A stretch of DNA of 10,359 bases. It comes from Actinomycetes bacterium. GTDB lineage: Bacteria > Actinomycetota > Acidimicrobiia > Spongiisociales > UBA5794. Shown piece by piece: positions 5,768-10,359 of the stretch. The notes beneath the pieces were generated by a model. It was not told the DNA's origin. It worked only from the letters and a program-made list of their open reading frames with translations, and searched no databases. Position 1 is the stretch's first letter. Each line of letters starts with the position of its first letter. The DNA lies in assembly GCA_023336765.1 (NCBI GenBank), contig JAMBLL010000161.1, forward strand, positions 1 to 10,359, in the 5' to 3' direction. Position numbers and translations under genes: made by a program.

Positions 5768-7858
5768 TCACCCAACGGGAACCACCTCTGCTGCCTGGTA
5801 GATCAACTGTGCGATGTCGACAACCTCGATATTGCCCTCGTTGCCCGTCGTCTTGACAGCGTCCGAGTACATGATCATGTCCTTGGGGCACGACACCACG
5901 AAGTAGTTCACATCGTCGCCGAGCGCGACCGCTTCCTTGATCCGGTTCTCCGCGGGCCTCTCGTCGAGCCCTGAGTCGTCCATCCAGATTCGGCCACCGC
6001 CTGCGCCGCAGCAGAAGCTGTTCTCGCGACACCGGCCCATCTCGACGAGTTCGAGTCCTGCGGCTTCGATAAGACGTCGCGGTGCGTCGTACTCGTCCTG
6101 GTAGCGGCCGAGGTAGCACGGGTCGTGGTACGTCGCCTTGCCACTGAGCGCGCTGAGCGTGATCGCACCGTCCGATACCAATTGGTCGAGGATGGCCGTG
6201 TAGTGGAGCACGTCGTCGTCGGTCGGATACTCACCACGCAGCGTGTTGAGCGAGTGCGGGTCCGTCGTGAACATGCGCTTGTAATCCGCATCATCGAACG
6301 CCTCGACGTTGAAATCACGCAACATCTCGAATAGGCCTTCTTCGCCCGCTCGGCGTACGTCATTGCCTGCGTTGCGTTCCCCGTCGTACAAGATCCCGAA
6401 GTCGATGCCGCCTGACCGCATCAGCATGGCAACCGTGCGTGACACCTCGGTGGCTCTGGGGTCGAACGAACCGTGGTCCCCTACGAACCACAAGTAGTCG
6501 ACGGGTTCCTTGCGGGCATCCTTGACCTTGAAATCGAGGGTCTTGGTCCATCGTGCTCGCTGCTTTGCGGACTTTCCGAAACTGTTCCCACCGCGGGCGA
6601 GGGCCTGGAACGCCTTCTGGAGACCGGGTTCCACATCACCGGTATCGACGAGTCTGCGGCGCATCTGGACGATCGTCGGCACGTGTTCTATCCCAACTGG
6701 GCAGGCATCCATGCAAGCCATACAGGTGGTACACGACCACAGAGTGTCGGTCGCTATCACATGACCAGGGATCTCGTCATCAACGACGTGGGTTGGCCTG
6801 GCCCCTACGCCGTACCACATCTTGATCCCTGATCGAGCGTCCGCGTACTCGCGCAGGTCCAGGATGAGGTCACGCGGCGATAGCGGTGATCCTGATGCCG
6901 TAGCGGGACAGACCTCGTGGCACCGGCCACATTTGGTGCATGCATCGAAATCGAGGAGGTCCTTCCACGTGAAGTCATCGAGCGTTGCGTAACCGGGCGA
7001 CGCCGGATCCTTGACATCAGGGAGGACCGCGGCCGAGGTCGGTTTCATGAAGGCGAGGTCGGCTGCGTCGTTAACGACGTGCATGCCCTTGGAGTACGGC
7101 AAATACGCGATGAACGTGAGCGCAGCGAGCGCGTGGATCCACCACGTCGCCATCCGTGCCGCATCGTTGGCAGATTCGCCGAGCGGACTGGTCAGGAGAG
7201 CGATCACCCAGCCGCCGATGGAGACGACCTCGAAGCTTGGGAAATCGGTCGCCGCGATCCTGAACCCTTCGAGGAGAAACCCGGATACGCCGAGAAACAG
7301 CAGTGTCCCAAGGAAGACCTTGTCGTCAAGCGAGTATCCACGGCGGTTCGCCTCGACGCCATCGACCCTGGCGTAATCGAGCCTGAGCGGATCAGAGCGC
7401 CGGATTCGTGCGAGGACGATCAGGCCGACGATGAACCCGATGCCGAACACGTCGAGGACGAAGGCGTACACGATGTAGAACGTGCCATGCCAGAACTCCC
7501 ACTCTGGCTTGCCGAGGAGGATCCCGATGATGTCATCGTTGATCGCGATGACCGTCGTACCGATCAGCAGGACGATGAACCCCCACAGCACGAAGAAATG
7601 GGCGATGCCGACGACCCTATGGCGCTTCGCAATGGTGCGGTTTGAACCGATATCCCCGAGGGCTCGCACGAAGCGGCCCCAGTCGAGCCGGTTGATGCTG
7701 CTCCCCCTCGTGTACTTGCGGATCCTGCGATAGAAGCCCCATACGAAGATGCCTATGGCAACGGTGGAGAGCACGTAGAACACGACCGTGAGGGTCGTGT
7801 CGAAGCCCAGAAATACCTCGCGGCCTGCAGTCTCGGCAGCGAAGACCACGGTGACCAT
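5768..7858 (-). CDS. Membrane cytochrome b / ferredoxin / CCG-domain protein, ETF:menaquinone oxidoreductase (EMO, HdrD-like) type
   Basis: Seen: 696 residues from ATG 7858, which overlaps the etfA stop (TGATG) and has GGAGGG just upstream; TTG 7861 is too close to that site. Residues 1-260 hold five or six hydrophobic segments (about 21-42, 83-106, 126-150, 181-200, 211-224, 240-254), like the NarI-type cytochrome b domain; His80, His87, His242 and His260 are candidate heme ligands. A ferredoxin region carries C307/310/313/317 (CTKCGRCHEVCP) and C376/379/382/386 (CTTCMACMDACP). The C-terminal CCG region has Cys581, Cys616-Cys617-Gly and Cys657, but the usual first cysteine of the final CxxC is Val654, and the N-terminal CCG motif has lost its cysteines (FVGDHGSFDPR, ERNAGNDVRRAGEE). 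Known: proteins of this architecture beside etfBA oxidise ETF and reduce menaquinone (EMO in anaerobes, EtfD in mycobacteria). Its place right after etfA supports this. A quinone-linked HdrD role for another donor is the alternative. Confidence 0.9.
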   Translation of the reverse strand: MVTVVFAAETAGREVFLGFDTTLTVVFYVLSTVAIGIFVWGFYRRIRKYTRGSSINRLDWGRFVRALGDIGSNRTIAKRHRVVGIAHFFVLWGFIVLLIGTTVIAINDDIIGILLGKPEWEFWHGTFYIVYAFVLDVFGIGFIVGLIVLARIRRSDPLRLDYARVDGVEANRRGYSLDDKVFLGTLLFLGVSGFLLEGFRIAATDFPSFEVVSIGGWVIALLTSPLGESANDAARMATWWIHALAALTFIAYLPYSKGMHVVNDAADLAFMKPTSAAVLPDVKDPASPGYATLDDFTWKDLLDFDACTKCGRCHEVCPATASGSPLSPRDLILDLREYADARSGIKMWYGVGARPTHVVDDEIPGHVIATDTLWSCTTCMACMDACPVGIEHVPTIVQMRRRLVDTGDVEPGLQKAFQALARGGNSFGKSAKQRARWTKTLDFKVKDARKEPVDYLWFVGDHGSFDPRATEVSRTVAMLMRSGGIDFGILYDGERNAGNDVRRAGEEGLFEMLRDFNVEAFDDADYKRMFTTDPHSLNTLRGEYPTDDDVLHYTAILDQLVSDGAITLSALSGKATYHDPCYLGRYQDEYDAPRRLIEAAGLELVEMGRCRENSFCCGAGGGRIWMDDSGLDERPAENRIKEAVALGDDVNYFVVSCPKDMIMYSDAVKTTGNEGNIEVVDIAQLIYQAAEVVPVG

Positions 7859-8817
7859 CAACCCTCCAGGAGGTCGGTCAGCTCAGGTATGAAGTCGAAC
7901 AGATCGCCCGACCACCCGTAGTGCGCCACACCGAAGATCGGGGCCTGCGGATCCGAGTTGACCGCGATGATCGTGGTCGAGTCCCGCATGCCTTCGAGAT
8001 GCTCTGGCGCACCAGAGATGCCAAGAGCGATGTACACCTTCGGTGTGACAGACAAACCAGACTTGCCGACCTGTCGTGTCTTGGGCAGCCAACCCTGGTC
8101 GATGATCGGTCTCGATGCCGCAAGCGCAGCACCGAGCGCATCAGCAAGTTCCTGGGCCTCCTCGATGTTGTCCTCTGACTCGATGCCCCGGCCGACCGCT
8201 ACGAGGATGTCCTCAGCCGTAATATCGACATCCCCTGCCTCCGGCTCAGCCAATCCCACGAACGTCACGGCCAGATCACCTACGACGGCATCGACGTTCT
8301 CAACGGCGCCAGCACCACCCGACCGCCCATCATCTGCGGAGCCAGCACCTGCGAGCATCGCAAAGACAGCTCTGTCGCCTTCGACCTCGACATCTGCTTC
8401 GACCTTGCCAGCGTAGAGCTGGCAGGTCGCGGTGAGCCCATCAGACACATCGACCTTCAGACAGTACGACACGAGAGGTTGAGCGGTCGCTGCGGCAACG
8501 TGGTTGCCGACATCCATGCCGACGGATGTGTACGGAACGAGCGTGACCGCAGGGTCGCGTTCTTCCACGAGGGACGTGAAAATCTCGGCGTGTCCCTGGG
8601 GGTTGAATGCCCCGAGCGCATCAGTGTCAGCAACAAGAATACGGTCTGCACCCGTCAAGCTGCTTGCGAGATCTGCCGCACCTGTTCCGATCACCGCAGC
8701 GTCCACGCTGCCTCCCGTCTCACCAGCGAGGGTCCGTGCAGTAGCGATGAGTTCGTAGGTCGCGTCGGTGACCTCGCCACCAAGATGCTCCACGTATACG
8801 AGTATGTCCTGTGCCAT
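7858..8817 (-). CDS. etfA: Electron transfer flavoprotein alpha subunit
   Basis: Seen: 319 residues from ATG 8817, with AGGAGG four bases upstream (8822-8827). The C-terminal FAD-binding domain is well conserved: ASRPIIDQGWLP (234-245, Arg236), QVGKSG (249-254), PKVYIALGISGAPEHLEGM (259-277; His273 matches the flavin-contacting His of ETF alpha), and VNSDPQAPIFGVAHYGWSGD (286-305). The usual ADYG in that last motif is AHYG. The region 155-185 is a low-complexity Gly/Ala/Asp linker. Known: EtfA binds FAD and with EtfB moves electrons from flavin dehydrogenases to a quinone oxidoreductase. It lies 8 bases after etfB and overlaps the EMO gene by 1 base, so its acceptor is probably that membrane protein. 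The donor is not in the window. I cannot tell whether this ETF bifurcates electrons. Confidence 0.95.
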   Translation of the reverse strand: MAQDILVYVEHLGGEVTDATYELIATARTLAGETGGSVDAAVIGTGAADLASSLTGADRILVADTDALGAFNPQGHAEIFTSLVEERDPAVTLVPYTSVGMDVGNHVAAATAQPLVSYCLKVDVSDGLTATCQLYAGKVEADVEVEGDRAVFAMLAGAGSADDGRSGGAGAVENVDAVVGDLAVTFVGLAEPEAGDVDITAEDILVAVGRGIESEDNIEEAQELADALGAALAASRPIIDQGWLPKTRQVGKSGLSVTPKVYIALGISGAPEHLEGMRDSTTIIAVNSDPQAPIFGVAHYGWSGDLFDFIPELTDLLEG

Positions 8818-8825
8818 GGTGCCTC

Positions 8826-9584
8826 CTACCTCACGCCCGCTGATTGCAGGATCTCGAGCACTCGCTCGGCTGCCGCGGTCTCGTCGCCGTCGATCATCTG
8901 CGCACCCTCACCCTCTTCGGGCAGGCGCATCTCGGTGATGGTGATACCTGATCCATTGTCCGGCTGGTCGATGTGGACCTCTTCAAGTGCACCGGACTCC
9001 TGTGCTTGTCTGATCCGTGCAACGGCGACGTATCGGGGTGCCTCACGCGCCGTCTGGATACCGAGGACCGCGGGGAGGCGCACGTCGTAGTCGGCTGTGA
9101 TCCCCGCCCAGTACTCCTTCGTCACCCGGATCGCACCGTCGCTGGGAGCCGTCCCGATCACGACCGACACGTGGGGCAATCCGAGCTCTGCCGCGACGAG
9201 CATCGCTACCTGGCCGTCTATCTCGTCGGATGCCTGCACACCAGTGAGCACAAGATCGAACGCCTCACCGCTGATTGCCTCAGCGAACGCTGCGGCCTGG
9301 CCGTGGGCGTCGATGGGATCAAGGTCCTCGCCGAGAATCTGTCCGCTGTCTGCCCCTTTGGCGATCGCGGTGTGAAGCATCTGTTCGACCTCATCGGCTG
9401 TTCCGAGGGCATACACAACAACGGTTCCCCCATCCTCATCCTTGATGAGAAGCGCTTCTTCGAGCGCATGGTCATCGAACTCGTTGAGCACGTATCCGAG
9501 GAAATCCCTATCCAGATCTTCACCGTCGAGCTCGAGTTCCTCTACCGGGTCGGGCACGGCCCGCAATAAAACCGCGATCTTCAT
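8826..9584 (-). CDS. etfB: Electron transfer flavoprotein beta subunit
   Basis: Seen: 252 residues from ATG 9584, which has AGGAG (9590-9594) five bases upstream; a longer in-frame start at 9644 would run into the previous gene and add 20 residues unlike the family. MKIAVLLRAVPDP is the standard EtfB opening. LNEFDDHALEEALLIKDE (33-50) matches the NPFDE..ALEEAL block, DLVLTGVQASDEIDGQVAML (110-129) the nucleotide-binding block, and RLPAVLGIQTAREAPRY (169-185) the conserved third block. The C-terminal 60 residues are acidic and less conserved. Known: EtfB holds AMP or a second FAD/NAD site and is the docking side for partner dehydrogenases. It is 16 bases after the CCG-protein gene and 8 bases before etfA. 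No acyl-CoA dehydrogenase or other classical donor is seen, so the partner here may be unusual. Confidence 0.95.
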   Translation of the reverse strand: MKIAVLLRAVPDPVEELELDGEDLDRDFLGYVLNEFDDHALEEALLIKDEDGGTVVVYALGTADEVEQMLHTAIAKGADSGQILGEDLDPIDAHGQAAAFAEAISGEAFDLVLTGVQASDEIDGQVAMLVAAELGLPHVSVVIGTAPSDGAIRVTKEYWAGITADYDVRLPAVLGIQTAREAPRYVAVARIRQAQESGALEEVHIDQPDNGSGITITEMRLPEEGEGAQMIDGDETAAAERVLEILQSAGVR

Positions 9585-9600
9585 TTCTTCTCCTGTTCGA

Positions 9601-10359
9601 TCAGTCTGTCGACAATCCCATGGCCTGTGCCAGGAGTTCAGCAATGTCCCTCACCACGAGGGCTCCTTCGTTGTTGGTAGATTTCACCGCGTCCTCGAAT
9701 CTCGAGACCTCGTATGGGCACACCACACACAACGTGTCCGCTCCGGTTTCGACGGCTTCGAGCACGCGCTTCTCCGAGAGCCGCATCGTCTGGTGTTCGG
9801 CGGCCATGCCGTCGAGCCACATCCCGCCACCGCCACCCCCACAGCAGTAGCCGTCCTGCCGGATGCGCAGCATCTCGACGAGTTCGACACCAGGGAGCGC
9901 CTCGATCAGTTCACGCGGCTCGTCGTACACACCGTTCTGTCTCCCGAGATAACACGGATCGTGGTAGGTGACCTTGCTGCCGATCTCCTCGGAGAGCCCG
10001 AGTTCAGCGATGCGGGAAGCGAGGAATGTCGAGTAGTGCTGAACGTTGTAGTCGCCACCCCGCTTGGGGTACTCATGCAGGAACGCGTTGTACGCGTGGG
10101 GATCGGTCGTCAACAGCACATCGAAGTCGTACTTGTTGAGCGCCTCGATGTTGTGATCAGCGAGCATCTCGAATAGGCCCCGCTCGCCTGCACGAAGCAT
10201 CGAGTCGCCGTCGTGGTGTTCCTCTGCTCCCAGGATCGCGAAATCGACCCCAAGTTCTGTGAGGACGCGTGCCAGGCTGCGTGATGCTTCGATACCGCGC
10301 GGGTGGTACGCCGGGTAATCACTTACCCACCACAGCACATCCACCTTGCGACCCACATC
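9601..10359 (-). CDS. CCG-domain iron-sulfur protein (HdrD/GlpC-like), N-terminal part beyond the window
   Basis: Seen: the frame is open to the window end; 252 residues remain. A GTG occurs at 10356, but the first visible residues (DVGRKVDVLWWVSDYPAYHP) align with the interior of the EMO protein (EPVDYLWFVGDHGSFDP), so the gene probably starts outside, perhaps with ferredoxin motifs. The C-terminal CCG motif is complete: C-x35-CC-x37-C-x2-C, in YHDPCYLGR, GYCCGGGGGG and LCVVCP. The N-terminal CCG motif lacks cysteines (VSDYPAYHPRG, EEHHDGDSMLRAGE). Known: CCG motifs bind [4Fe-4S] clusters, noncubane in HdrB, in proteins that handle disulfides or relay electrons. Immediately upstream of etfB, it may be an electron donor to or partner of ETF, or part of an Hdr-like complex encoded beyond the window. 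Confidence 0.85.
   Translation of the reverse strand, partial: DVGRKVDVLWWVSDYPAYHPRGIEASRSLARVLTELGVDFAILGAEEHHDGDSMLRAGERGLFEMLADHNIEALNKYDFDVLLTTDPHAYNAFLHEYPKRGGDYNVQHYSTFLASRIAELGLSEEIGSKVTYHDPCYLGRQNGVYDEPRELIEALPGVELVEMLRIRQDGYCCGGGGGGMWLDGMAAEHQTMRLSEKRVLEAVETGADTLCVVCPYEVSRFEDAVKSTNNEGALVVRDIAELLAQAMGLSTD

Larger units (their letters stand above)
1..10359 (-). other. Single compact operon, both ends outside the window
   Basis: Eleven genes run in one direction with gaps of 33 bases or less: 16, 8, -1, 4, -4, -8, 4, 13, 33 and 23 bases in order of transcription, using the starts chosen here. None of these gaps can hold a promoter plus terminator, and I see no hairpin followed by a T-run in them. 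No stretch of 300 bases lacks a gene. Co-transcription is inferred from the spacing; an internal promoter inside a coding sequence cannot be excluded. Confidence 0.8.

Noticed and set aside
6917..7645. A 242-codon plus-strand open frame.
   Set aside because: It is antisense to the membrane and ferredoxin region of the EMO-like protein, is highly charged without motifs, and has no suitable context.
1..10359. CRISPR arrays, tRNA/rRNA genes, transposases, phage genes, attachment sites and rho-independent terminators.
   Set aside because: I looked for repeats, hairpins with T-runs and mobile-element proteins and found none; the window is almost fully coding on one strand.

Overview
The window looks like one stretch of a single bacterial operon. 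Every gene I can support lies on the minus strand, neighbours are separated by at most 33 bases (usually under 25) or overlap by a few bases, and I see no promoter, terminator, RNA gene, repeat array or mobile element. The order of transcription runs from high to low coordinates, and both ends are cut. The sequence is GC-rich, with strong AGGAGG-type ribosome binding sites and many TGATG/ATGA stop-start overlaps. An actinobacterial or similar high-GC lineage is plausible, but this is only an impression from composition and protein style.

In transcription order there are three blocks. Block 1 (10359 to 5768) is an electron-transfer block: the C-terminal part of a CCG-domain iron-sulfur protein, EtfB, EtfA, and a membrane cytochrome b / ferredoxin / CCG protein of the ETF:menaquinone oxidoreductase (EMO, HdrD-like) type. 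Block 2 (5763 to 3041) is a lipoyl-carrier block: a winged-helix-like protein and a small Cys/His zinc-finger-like protein of unknown role, two GcvH-like lipoyl-carrier proteins, and a lipoate-protein ligase with both catalytic and accessory domains. Block 3 (3007 to 1) is a complex iron-sulfur molybdoenzyme: a fusion of a four-cluster ferredoxin subunit to an NrfD-type membrane anchor, followed by a molybdopterin oxidoreductase catalytic subunit without a visible Tat signal, cut by the window start.

No glycine-cleavage genes (gcvT, gcvP) and no 2-oxoacid dehydrogenase genes are present, so the two GcvH-like proteins probably do not serve those pathways here. A dedicated lipoate ligase beside GcvH-like carriers and HdrD/CCG-type electron carriers resembles the sHdr-LbpA sulfur-oxidation systems, in which a lipoylated LbpA serves an Hdr-like complex and the sulfite formed in the cytoplasm can be oxidised by a cytoplasm-facing SoeABC molybdoenzyme. 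No HdrA, HdrC or sHdr subunit is visible, and here the carriers sit with EtfAB-EMO. My working model is inference: substrate bound to lipoylated carriers is oxidised, electrons pass through ETF and EMO to menaquinone, and the product or a related compound is oxidised by the molybdoenzyme, also into the quinone pool. The substrate cannot be read from the sequence.

The most notable details are an apparent CTG start codon that restores the first iron-sulfur motif of the ferredoxin-NrfD fusion, a matching Cys7/Cys144 pair in the two lipoyl carriers, and loss of the N-terminal CCG-motif cysteines in both CCG proteins.
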